Shown here: positions 7,436 through 14,544 of the stretch, in pieces
How positions within the stretch are numbered: the first letter of the stretch is position 1
Layout of the letters: each line of letters begins with the position of its first letter
Origin: JAOPZW01 sp036379935
GTDB lineage: Bacteria > Actinomycetota > Thermoleophilia > Solirubrobacterales > Solirubrobacteraceae
Assembly: GCA_036379935.1 (NCBI GenBank)
Contig: DASVFT010000117.1
Span: 1-64,000, forward strand
Direction of reading: 5' to 3'
DNA: 64,000 bases
Position numbers and translations under genes: made by a program
The notes under the pieces: generated by a model
What the model was told of the DNA's origin: nothing
Databases searched by the model: none
What the model saw: the letters and a program-made list of their open reading frames with translations, nothing else

Positions 7436-8902
7436 CTATCCCCGGATCGAGAACCGGGCTGTTACGGGCGAGGAGGTGCCGCCCGCATTGCGGGCAACGG
7501 CGCGCAGGCGGTATCGACCGGGAGGCAACGCGACGAGGCGCCCATGACGTCGCACGCGCCCAGCGAACGAGACCCGGTTGGCGCCGGCGGCGTCGAGGTG
7601 CGCCGAGGCGCTGCCGATGCGCCGGCCCGTACGGTCCTCGACGACCGCGAAGCTCGTGCGCCCCGGGGCGTCGGCGCGGTAGCGCACCGACACGCGTGTG
7701 CCGGCGCCGAACTTGGTGCGCGAGAGGCGCAGGGCGGTCAGCCGAGGGCTTCCGGCGTAGCCGAGCAGCGGCACCTCGATGGGCGCGAGGCCACCGTCGT
7801 GGCCGACCAACAGCTTCGCCGTGTGCGCCCCGCGAAGGCCCGAGTCGAACGTCACCGTGACCTGGCAGCTCGCGCCCGGCGCCAGCAGCTGCTCGCACGG
7901 GCGGCGGCTGACCTCGAAGCCCTGGGCGCCGCGCGCGACGATCCCCACCCAGAGGTTGGCCGGACCGGTGCCCTGATTGGTCACGGTGACGAGCTGCCTG
8001 GTCGCCTGCCCGAGTCGCTGGGGCGCGAAGTGCAGGGGCGACGGTGAGGCCGCGAGCGCCGGTGCTGTCGCGGTGATCGTCACTGAGGGCACGGCCGCGG
8101 GGTCGACCGTTGTGGTCGCACCGGACGCCGACCAGCTGCCCCCGCCCCCGCCGCCGCCCGCGCCCTGGCGCCCGGACCCGCCTCCGCCGCCTCCCAGCAC
8201 CCCGCCGCCACCGCCGCCGCCAGTGCCGTCGTTCGGCCTGGTGCCGGCCGTGAAGAGCCCATCGCCGCCGTCGCCCGCGCCGTACACGCTCCCTGGCCAT
8301 CCATCCGTGCCGGCGATGTCGCCCGGCCCGAGCCCGGCCGTCGGGCTCGCCGCGCCGCCCGCTCCCGCTGCGCCCAGCGCGCCGCGGCCGCCTCCGCCGC
8401 CGCACTCCGACGTCGCGCACGCCGCCTGGCCGGGCGCCCCGGCATCGCCGCCGCGGCCACCGGCGCCGGTTCCGCGCCCACCACCTCCGCCGCCACCTCC
8501 CGCGACGACGAGGCGCAGGCCGAAGGCGCTCTCGACCTTGGTCGGGCCGCCTCCGGCGCCGCCGATGTTGCCGCTGCTGCCCGAGCCCCCGTGGCCGCTT
8601 TCGCCGGAGGAGTGGCAGCAAACCGCGCCGTCGTCGCCGCGGCCGCCGACGACGATGCGCAGCTGCTCGCCGGGTGTGACGACGACGTCGGCCGCGATCG
8701 TCGCGCCCAGGCCACCCTGCGCGCCGCCCACGCCGGTGCCTCCGGGCGCGCCGGTCGCCACGAGGTGCAGCGACAGGACGCCCGCAGGAACGACGAAGGT
8801 CTGCACGGCGTCGGCGGAGGTGAATGTGAAGGTCTCGGCCTTCGCCGGCGCGGTGAAGGCAAGCGCCAGAGCCGTCAGTCCGAGGAGCGCTCGTGTCCGC
8901 AC
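7436..8902 (-). CDS. Secreted glycine-rich surface protein
   Basis: Exported protein of 488 residues, function unknown. The GTG giving VRTRALLGLTALALAF provides a short basic n-region and hydrophobic core with cleavage at APAKA-E, which decides the start; an earlier start would add about 38 atypical residues. A glycine-rich domain (about 40-270) begins TFTFTSADAVQTFVVPAG and contains long Gly runs plus four cysteines. Next comes an Ig-like HYDIN/choice-of-anchor-D domain (about 285-385, with PSPLHFAPQRLG), then the LTALRLSRTKF beta domain ending in GTSSPVTARF. A TACGCT hexamer 8 nt upstream suggests leaderless expression. It heads an operon with the paralogue and allE. Likely envelope or biofilm matrix; no enzyme motif is seen. 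Confidence 0.75.
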   Translation of the reverse strand: MRTRALLGLTALALAFTAPAKAETFTFTSADAVQTFVVPAGVLSLHLVATGAPGGTGVGGAQGGLGATIAADVVVTPGEQLRIVVGGRGDDGAVCCHSSGESGHGGSGSSGNIGGAGGGPTKVESAFGLRLVVAGGGGGGGGRGTGAGGRGGDAGAPGQAACATSECGGGGGRGALGAAGAGGAASPTAGLGPGDIAGTDGWPGSVYGAGDGGDGLFTAGTRPNDGTGGGGGGGVLGGGGGGSGRQGAGGGGGGGSWSASGATTTVDPAAVPSVTITATAPALAASPSPLHFAPQRLGQATRQLVTVTNQGTGPANLWVGIVARGAQGFEVSRRPCEQLLAPGASCQVTVTFDSGLRGAHTAKLLVGHDGGLAPIEVPLLGYAGSPRLTALRLSRTKFGAGTRVSVRYRADAPGRTSFAVVEDRTGRRIGSASAHLDAAGANRVSFAGRVRRHGRLVALPPGRYRLRAVARNAGGTSSPVTARFSIRG

Positions 8903-8910
8903 GACCGCCG

Positions 8911-8916
8911 AGCGTA
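8911..8916 (-). promoter_or_regulatory. -10 hexamer TACGCT for the glycine-rich protein gene
   Basis: TACGCT on the minus strand lies 8 nt before the GTG at 8902, with no ribosome-binding site between. This supports the shorter protein start. Confidence 0.5.
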
Positions 8917-9017
8917 GACGCGAATGTCTCGAGCGGTAAAGCAGACTTGACCGAATGGCCAGGGCGAGACATCGAGCCCATCCCACCCAGGGCGCGCCGC
9001 CGCCGTCCGACGTCACG

Positions 9018-10124
9018 TCAGACTTGTGAACGACCGTGTTCCGGTGGAGCGATCTTCAGGTACTGGCCGAAGCTCCAGTCGGTGATCCGGCGGCGGCTGA
9101 AGAGAGAGAGGACGCTCGTCATCAGCGGGTGGGGGTTGACGTGGCCGACCGCCTGCTGGATGCGCAAGAGCCACGCGAACGCCCGCCGGTGGCGCTCGCA
9201 GAACTCGGAGTAGCGGGCCAGGGCCTGCTCGCGCGTCTGGCGGCCCTCCAGGACGAGGCGCAGCTCGCGGCCGCAGGCCAGGCCGAAGTAGAAGGCGGTG
9301 CGGATGCCCTCGGCGGTCGTGGGCAGGCAGTGCCCGGCGCTGTCGCCCGCGAAGAAGACGCCGTCCTCGACGGGAGCGCGCATCTGGTGGGGGATCCAGT
9401 TGCCCTGGTAGCGGACGGCCGGGATCCGGCGATCGGCGGCCAGGCGGAGCGTGGGCTCCTTGACGTGGTCGTGGGGATCGAAGGAGCCGACGCCCACGCG
9501 CAGCTCGTCGCGCGCCGGGAAGCTCCACGAGTAGCCGGCCTTGACGTACTTGGGGTCGAGCCAGAGCTCGAGGTGCTCGCCGGTCCCCTCGGGATGGACC
9601 TCGAGCCCGCGGGAGAGGCGCGCCTCCGGCGGCTGGATGGGCTCGGGCGCGTTCGAGAGCACCCGCCGCCACCCGAGGGCATCGACGATGAGCGGCGCGC
9701 GCAGGTCGCCGCGGTCGGTGCGCACGACGTCGCCCACCCGCTCCTGCACGGTGGCGGTCTCGAACTCGACGTCGGGCGACTGGGCGCGCAGCAGGGCGCA
9801 CAGCTCGCGGTAGTCGAAGGTCGAGAACGTCCACGGCAGTCGCCAGCGGATCGTCTTGCGCGGCGTGTGGACGACCAGGTCGCCGAAGGTCTGGCGGATC
9901 GAGGCCTCCAGGCCGAGCGCCTCGAGCCATTCGGTGGGCGCGGCGCAGGCGCTCGTCTGTCGCTCGCCGACCTCGTAGCGATCGATCATGAGCACCCGCG
10001 CGCCCGCGCCCGCGAGCTCGCGGCACACGGCCAGACCGGCGAAGCTGGCGCCGCACACGAGCACGTCCCAATCGCCATGCAGAGGCGTGCGCTCGGCACC
10101 TCGTTTGGTGGCTCGAACCGGCAT
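9018..10124 (-). CDS. FAD-dependent oxidoreductase, geranylgeranyl reductase family
   Basis: Flavoprotein of the geranylgeranyl reductase/PHBH superfamily, which reduces prenyl double bonds or hydroxylates aromatic and lipid substrates. The N-terminal FAD loop is DVLVCGASFAGLAVCREL (20-37). The second FAD motif, GVFFAGDSAGHCLPTTAEGI, lies near residue 270. 368 residues, a normal length. No membrane segment is evident. A TAGAAT hexamer sits 11 nt before the ATG. It diverges from rpsA across a 59-nt gap. The substrate cannot be told from sequence; a role in isoprenoid lipid or quinone tailoring is only a guess. Confidence 0.85.
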   Translation of the reverse strand: MPVRATKRGAERTPLHGDWDVLVCGASFAGLAVCRELAGAGARVLMIDRYEVGERQTSACAAPTEWLEALGLEASIRQTFGDLVVHTPRKTIRWRLPWTFSTFDYRELCALLRAQSPDVEFETATVQERVGDVVRTDRGDLRAPLIVDALGWRRVLSNAPEPIQPPEARLSRGLEVHPEGTGEHLELWLDPKYVKAGYSWSFPARDELRVGVGSFDPHDHVKEPTLRLAADRRIPAVRYQGNWIPHQMRAPVEDGVFFAGDSAGHCLPTTAEGIRTAFYFGLACGRELRLVLEGRQTREQALARYSEFCERHRRAFAWLLRIQQAVGHVNPHPLMTSVLSLFSRRRITDWSFGQYLKIAPPEHGRSQV

Positions 10125-10135
10125 CGGCGCTGGGG

Positions 10136-10141
10136 ATTCTA
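10136..10141 (-). promoter_or_regulatory. -10 hexamer TAGAAT for the flavoprotein gene
   Basis: TAGAAT on the minus strand is 11 nt upstream of the ATG at 10124. No Shine-Dalgarno sequence follows. Confidence 0.45.
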
Positions 10142-10167
10142 GGAACTCGCCCCTATCCGGCCTGCGC

Positions 10168-10173
10168 TACCCT
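10168..10173 (+). promoter_or_regulatory. -10 hexamer TACCCT for rpsA
   Basis: TACCCT is 10 nt before the rpsA ATG, with no purine-rich ribosome site between. The message is probably leaderless or nearly so. Confidence 0.5.
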
Positions 10174-10183
10174 ACGCCGTCAC

Positions 10184-11752
10184 ATGACCCAGACCCTCAA
10201 CCCGCCCGCGGACGCGAAGGTCGTCGACGGCTCAGACGGCCTGCTGCTCGAAGTCGACGGTCAGATCGTCCCCAACTACGACGCCACCTTCGCCCCCTTC
10301 GAGGAGGGCGAAGTCGTCTCCGGCCGTGTCGTGCGCATCGACAACGACGAGGTCCTCGTCGACATCGGCTACAAGAGCGAGGGGGTCATCCCCTCCAACG
10401 AGCTTTCCATCCGCAAGAACGTCGATCCCCACGACGAGGTGGAGATGGGCGAGGAGGTCGACGCGCTGGTCCTCACCAAGGAGGACCAGGACGGCCGCCT
10501 CATCATGTCCAAGAAGCGCGCCCGCTTCGAGAAGGCGTGGCGGCGCATCGAGGCGGCGGCCGAGTCCGGCGCTCCCGTCGAGGGCACGGTGATCGAGGTC
10601 GTCAAGGGCGGGCTCATCATCGACCTCGGGGTGCGCGGCTTCCTTCCCGCCTCGCTGGTCGACATCCGCCGCGTGCCCAACCTCGACGAGTACATGGGCA
10701 CCAAGATCGAGACGAAGGTCATCGAGCTCAACCGCTCGCGCAACAACGTCGTCCTCAGCCGCCGCGCCGTGCTCGAGGAGGAGCGCAAGGAGCAGCGCCA
10801 GGAGATCCTCGACCAGCTCCAGCCGGGCATGATCGTCGAGGGCCAGATCTCCAACATCGTCGACTTCGGCGCCTTCGTCGACCTCAACGGCATCGACGGC
10901 CTCATCCACATCTCCGAGCTCTCGTGGTCGCACGTCAATCACCCGAGCGAGGTCCTCAACATCGGCGACACCGTCCAGGTCAAGGTGCTCGACATCGATC
11001 GCGACCGCCAGCGCATCTCCCTGGGGCTCAAGCAGACCCAGGAGGACCCATGGCAGCGCGTGGTGGACACCTACAACGTCGGCGACGAGCTCGAGGGCAC
11101 GGTCACCAAGGTCGTGACGTTCGGCGCCTTCGTTGAGATCCTCGACGGCGTCGAAGGCCTCGTGCACATCTCCGAGCTGGCGGCCCACCACGTCGAGAAC
11201 CCGCGCGAGGTCGTGCAGCCGGGCGACGACGTCAAGGTCAAGATCCTCGAGATCGAGACCGAGCGCCGGCGCCTGTCGCTCTCGGTCAAGCGCGTCGAAG
11301 GTCAGATCCTGCCGCGCCGCACCGAGGGCCCGCAGGCCGTGCCCGAGGGCCCCGGTGACCTCGACGACGTGCCCGAGCTCGGCCTGAGCGAGGACGTCTT
11401 CTCGGGCGCGCCGGCCGCGACCGACGAGCCGGCCGCGGCCGACGAGCCGGCAGCGGCCGAGGCTGAGCCGGAAGCGGCCGAGGCCGTGGCCGAGCCGCAA
11501 GCGGCCGAGGCCGAGTCGGAGCCGGAAGCGGGCGGAGGGGCCGTGGCCGAGGCGGAAGCGGCCGAGGCCGTGGCTGAGCCGGAAGCCGCAGAGGCTGAGG
11601 TTGAGCCGGCGGCCGCCGAGCCGGAGGCCGCCGAGCCCGAGGCCGCCGAGGAGCCCGAGGCCGGCGAGGAGCCCGAGGCCGGCGAGGCCGACGGGGCCGA
11701 CGAGCCGACGGCCGCGGCGCAGCCCGCCGCCACGCGCGACGACGAGGCCTGA
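10184..11752 (+). CDS. rpsA: 30S ribosomal protein S1
   Basis: RNA-binding ribosomal protein that helps place structured mRNAs on the 30S subunit. Four S1/OB repeats are visible, starting near residues 40 (GEVVSGRVVRID), 130 (GAPVEGTVIEV), 214 (GMIVEGQISNIVDFGAF) and 300 (GDELEGTVTKVVTFGAF), the usual actinobacterial number. From about 395 to 522 the protein is a low-complexity Ala/Glu/Pro tail (EAAEAV, EPEAAE, EPEAGE units), longer than in most relatives. 522 residues; ATG start. The stop overlaps the probable coaE start. A leaderless message for S1 itself would be notable, since S1 is thought to be dispensable for leaderless translation. Confidence 0.96.
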   Translation: MTQTLNPPADAKVVDGSDGLLLEVDGQIVPNYDATFAPFEEGEVVSGRVVRIDNDEVLVDIGYKSEGVIPSNELSIRKNVDPHDEVEMGEEVDALVLTKEDQDGRLIMSKKRARFEKAWRRIEAAAESGAPVEGTVIEVVKGGLIIDLGVRGFLPASLVDIRRVPNLDEYMGTKIETKVIELNRSRNNVVLSRRAVLEEERKEQRQEILDQLQPGMIVEGQISNIVDFGAFVDLNGIDGLIHISELSWSHVNHPSEVLNIGDTVQVKVLDIDRDRQRISLGLKQTQEDPWQRVVDTYNVGDELEGTVTKVVTFGAFVEILDGVEGLVHISELAAHHVENPREVVQPGDDVKVKILEIETERRRLSLSVKRVEGQILPRRTEGPQAVPEGPGDLDDVPELGLSEDVFSGAPAATDEPAAADEPAAAEAEPEAAEAVAEPQAAEAESEPEAGGGAVAEAEAAEAVAEPEAAEAEVEPAAAEPEAAEPEAAEEPEAGEEPEAGEADGADEPTAAAQPAATRDDEA

Positions 11753-12360
11753 GCCCGCGCTCCGCAACCCGCGTCCCGTTCGTCGGCCTGACCGGCGGGT
11801 TGGGCGCGGGCAAGTCGACCGCGCTGGCGGCGCTCGAGCGGCTGGGCGCGGCGACGATCTCCGCCGACGCCGTGGTCCACGAGCTGTACGCCGACGACGA
11901 GGTGCGCGCAGCGGTGACCGACCGCTGGGGGCCGGAGGTCGCCCCGGACGGGGCCGTCGACCGCTCCGCGGTCGCGCGCCGCGCCTTCGCGGACCCCGAC
12001 GAGCGCGCGTGGCTCGAGGAGCTCCTGTGGCCGCGCGTCGGCCAGCGCGTCGCCGCCTGGCGTGACGACCTCGAGCGCCGCGCACAGCGGCCGCGCGCCG
12101 CCGTGGTGGAGACGCCGCTGCTCTTCGAGGCCGGCCTCGAGGGCGGCTACGACGCGACGATCGCCGTCGTCGCCGACGAGGACGTCCGTGCGGCGCGCGC
12201 GGCGGCGCGCGGCCATCACGCGGTCGACGAGCGGTCCGCGCGCCAGCTCAGCCAGGAGGAGAAGGCCGTCCGGGCGACGTACGTCGTCGCAAACAGCGGC
12301 ACCATCGACGAGCTGGAGCTTGCGCTGGCCGCCGTGCTTGAGAAGCTGGACCCCGGGTGA
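11749..12360 (+). CDS. coaE: Dephospho-CoA kinase with probable CTG start
   Basis: Last step of CoA synthesis: ATP-dependent phosphorylation of the dephospho-CoA 3'-hydroxyl. The family N-terminus is a strand leading into the P-loop, here VGLTGGLGAGKST; SADAVVHELY and VVETPLLFE also fit CoaE. No in-frame ATG, GTG or TTG precedes the P-loop. A TTG at 11800 falls inside it and would delete the first strand. The CTG at 11749 overlaps the rpsA stop as CTGA, giving 203 residues, the expected length, so I place the start there. Translation is probably coupled to rpsA. The stop overlaps the next gene as GTGA. A CTG at 11788 is an alternative but truncates the strand. Confidence 0.88.
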   Translation: MSPRSATRVPFVGLTGGLGAGKSTALAALERLGAATISADAVVHELYADDEVRAAVTDRWGPEVAPDGAVDRSAVARRAFADPDERAWLEELLWPRVGQRVAAWRDDLERRAQRPRAAVVETPLLFEAGLEGGYDATIAVVADEDVRAARAAARGHHAVDERSARQLSQEEKAVRATYVVANSGTIDELELALAAVLEKLDPG

Positions 12361-13013
12361 GCACCCACACGCACTCAGCGACGCGCCGGCGGAGCGCGGA
12401 TGGCAGCGGCGCCGCCACGCGCCGCACCATCCTGCGCCGCCGGCTGGCGGCCATCGTCGCCGCGGCCGCGCTCACGGCGGCCGCCGTCGTGCTGGTCTCG
12501 GGTGGGTGGGTTCACCACGCGGTGCGCGAGATCACGCTCCCGCTGCGCCACGAGGACATCATCCGCCAGCAGGCGCAGGAGAAGGGCCTCGATCCCGCGC
12601 TCATCGCGGGCGTCATCTACGCCGAGTCGCACTTCCGCGACGGGCAGACCTCGTCGGCCGGCGCGCTCGGGCTCATGCAGCTGACGCCGCGGACCGCGCG
12701 CTACATCGCCCGCAAGTCCGGCGGCACGGCCTTCGTCCTCGACGACCTGGCCACGCCGCAGGTGAACATCGCCTACGGCGCGTACTACCTGCGCTACCTG
12801 CTGCAGCGCTACGGCGAGAACGAGACGCTCGCGCTGGCCGCCTACAACGCCGGCGAGGGCAACGTCGACCGCTGGATCGCCTCCGCCCGCCAGCGCGAGC
12901 GCGACCTCACGGTCGCGGCGATCCCCTACGCCGAGACGCGCTCCTACGTGACCCGCGTCGAGGACGCCAAGCGCGAGTACCAGCGCACCTACCGGTCCGC
13001 GCTCGCACCCTGA
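12357..13013 (+). CDS. Membrane-anchored lytic transglycosylase (SLT domain)
   Basis: Peptidoglycan-cleaving enzyme facing the periplasm or cell wall. A basic N-terminus is followed by one transmembrane helix (about 30-50) and a Slt70-type domain (about 65-205). The catalytic glutamate is E90 in IYAESHF, with the supporting motifs GALGLMQLTPRTA (103-115) and AAYNAGEGNV. 218 residues. GTG start overlapping the coaE stop (GTGA), so it is translated from the rpsA-coaE message. It is convergent with the amino acid permease (one base between stops). Likely acts in wall turnover or insertion of envelope machinery. Confidence 0.92.
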   Translation: MSTHTHSATRRRSADGSGAATRRTILRRRLAAIVAAAALTAAAVVLVSGGWVHHAVREITLPLRHEDIIRQQAQEKGLDPALIAGVIYAESHFRDGQTSSAGALGLMQLTPRTARYIARKSGGTAFVLDDLATPQVNIAYGAYYLRYLLQRYGENETLALAAYNAGEGNVDRWIASARQRERDLTVAAIPYAETRSYVTRVEDAKREYQRTYRSALAP

Positions 13014-13014
13014 C

Positions 13015-14466
13015 CTAGCGAGCTCCGGCCTCCGCCCCCGGCGGCGGCGCCGTCTCGCCGCGCTGCAGTCGCGAGTGCGTTCGCCCGTAGGCGAAGTAGA
13101 TGATCAGCCCGACGGCCAGCCAGCCGAAGAAGCGCAGCCACGTCTCGGCTTCGAGCTTGGTCATCAGGTAGACGCACAGCACGCCGCCGATCAGCGGGAA
13201 CAGCGGCACCAGCGGCACCCGGAAGGCGCGTTCCATGTCGGGCGCGGTGCGGCGCAGCACGACGACCCCCACGTTCACGATCAGGAAGGCGAACAGCGTG
13301 CCGATGTTGACGAGCTTGGCGATCTCGGTCAGGGGCACGAAGGCGGCGATGACGGCCACGAGCAACCCGAAGACCGCCGTGATCCGGGCCGGCGTGCGGC
13401 GCGGGCTCAGCCTCCCCACCCAGCGCGGCACGAGCCCGTCGCGACTCATGGCGAACATGATCCGCGTCTGGCCGTAGAGGACGGTCAGCGTCACCGACGT
13501 GATGGCGATGAGCGCGCCCACCGAGAGGATGTCGGCCGCCCAGTCGCCGACGCCGGCGCCCATCTTCAGCGCGTCGGCCAGCGGCGCCTCGGAGCCCGCC
13601 AGCTTGTCGGTCGGCGCCAGGCCCACGGTCACGACCGCGACCAGGATGTAGAGCAGGGTGCAGATCAGCAGCGCGCCGATGATCGCGAAGGGGAGGTCGC
13701 GGCTGGGGTTCTCGGCCTCCTCGCCGGAGGTGGAGATGGCGTCGAAGCCGATGTAGGCGAAGAAGATCAGGGCGGCGGCGTCGACGGTCCCGTTGAAGCC
13801 GTGCGGCGCCCACGGCGAGAAGTTGTCGCCGTTGATCGACCCGATGCCGACGACGATGAAGAAGACGAGGATCGCCACCTTGGTGAAGACCATGAAGGTG
13901 TTGGTGCGCGCGCTCTCGCGCACTCCGTAGATGAGCAGCGCGGCGACGGCCAGCACGAGGAAGACGGCGGGCAGGTTCACCGTGCCGCCCTCGCCCGGCG
14001 GGCCGGCGATCGACTCGGGCAGGCTGATGCCGAACAGCGAGTCGAGCAGCGACTTCAGGTAGCCACCCCAGCCGACGGCCACGGCGGCCACCGAGACGCC
14101 GTACTCGAGGATGAGGTCCCAGCCGATGATCCAGGCGACGACCTCGCCGAGCGTCGCGTAGCCGTACGTGTACGCGCTGCCCGAGACCGGGATCGACGAC
14201 GCCAGCTCGGCATAGGAGAAGGCCGAGAACAGGCACGTGACGCCGGCCAGCGCGAAGGAGATGATGATCGACGGGCCTGCGTCGCCGATCGCCTCGCCGA
14301 TGATGACGAAGATCCCGGTGCCGATCACGGCGCCGATCCCCAGCGCCGTGAGGTCGAGCACGCCCACCGCGCGCTTGAGCCCGTGCTCGGCATCCGCGCG
14401 GGTCTCCTGGACCAGCACGTCGGTGGGCTTGCGGGCGAAGAGCCCGGGGCGCGCGGCAGTGGCCAT
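13015..14466 (-). CDS. APC-superfamily amino acid permease (YfnA/CAT-like)
   Basis: Integral membrane amino acid transporter of 483 residues with about 12 hydrophobic segments. LTALGIGAVIGTGIFVIIG near 40 is the first-helix signature of cationic-amino-acid-type permeases. ILEYGVSVAAVAVGWGGY and IFFAYIGFDAISTSGEEAENPSRDLP are typical of the YfnA/CAT group. The ATG at 14466 has a strong GGAGGG ribosome site upstream; the open frame runs further but upstream residues are unrelated. It lies divergent from uvrB and interrupts the otherwise conserved rpsA-coaE-uvrB-uvrA order. Substrate unknown. Confidence 0.93.
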   Translation of the reverse strand: MATAARPGLFARKPTDVLVQETRADAEHGLKRAVGVLDLTALGIGAVIGTGIFVIIGEAIGDAGPSIIISFALAGVTCLFSAFSYAELASSIPVSGSAYTYGYATLGEVVAWIIGWDLILEYGVSVAAVAVGWGGYLKSLLDSLFGISLPESIAGPPGEGGTVNLPAVFLVLAVAALLIYGVRESARTNTFMVFTKVAILVFFIVVGIGSINGDNFSPWAPHGFNGTVDAAALIFFAYIGFDAISTSGEEAENPSRDLPFAIIGALLICTLLYILVAVVTVGLAPTDKLAGSEAPLADALKMGAGVGDWAADILSVGALIAITSVTLTVLYGQTRIMFAMSRDGLVPRWVGRLSPRRTPARITAVFGLLVAVIAAFVPLTEIAKLVNIGTLFAFLIVNVGVVVLRRTAPDMERAFRVPLVPLFPLIGGVLCVYLMTKLEAETWLRFFGWLAVGLIIYFAYGRTHSRLQRGETAPPPGAEAGAR

Positions 14467-14529
14467 GGTCTCCCTCCTGATCGGCCTGGGCCCGGCTTCC
14501 CCGGCGCCAGAGGCCGCCAAACGGGCCGC

Positions 14530-14535
14530 TAGAGT
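14530..14535 (+). promoter_or_regulatory. -10 hexamer TAGAGT for uvrB
   Basis: TAGAGT lies 9 nt before the uvrB GTG and no ribosome site follows. No GAAC-N4-GTTC LexA site is visible in this 78-nt gap, unlike uvrA. Confidence 0.5.
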
Positions 14536-14544
14536 GGATCCGCC

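Noticed and set aside
7977..8939. Proline-rich plus-strand open frame
   Set aside because: It is the complement of the glycine-rich codons of the secreted protein on the other strand.
9016..9035. GAAC..GTTC near the end of the flavoprotein gene
   Set aside because: The spacer is 6 nt rather than 4, and the site is at the 3' end of a gene, not near a promoter.
11400..11750. Repetitive GCC-GAG rich DNA as a mobile or satellite repeat
   Set aside because: It is in frame with rpsA and encodes the acidic tail of S1.
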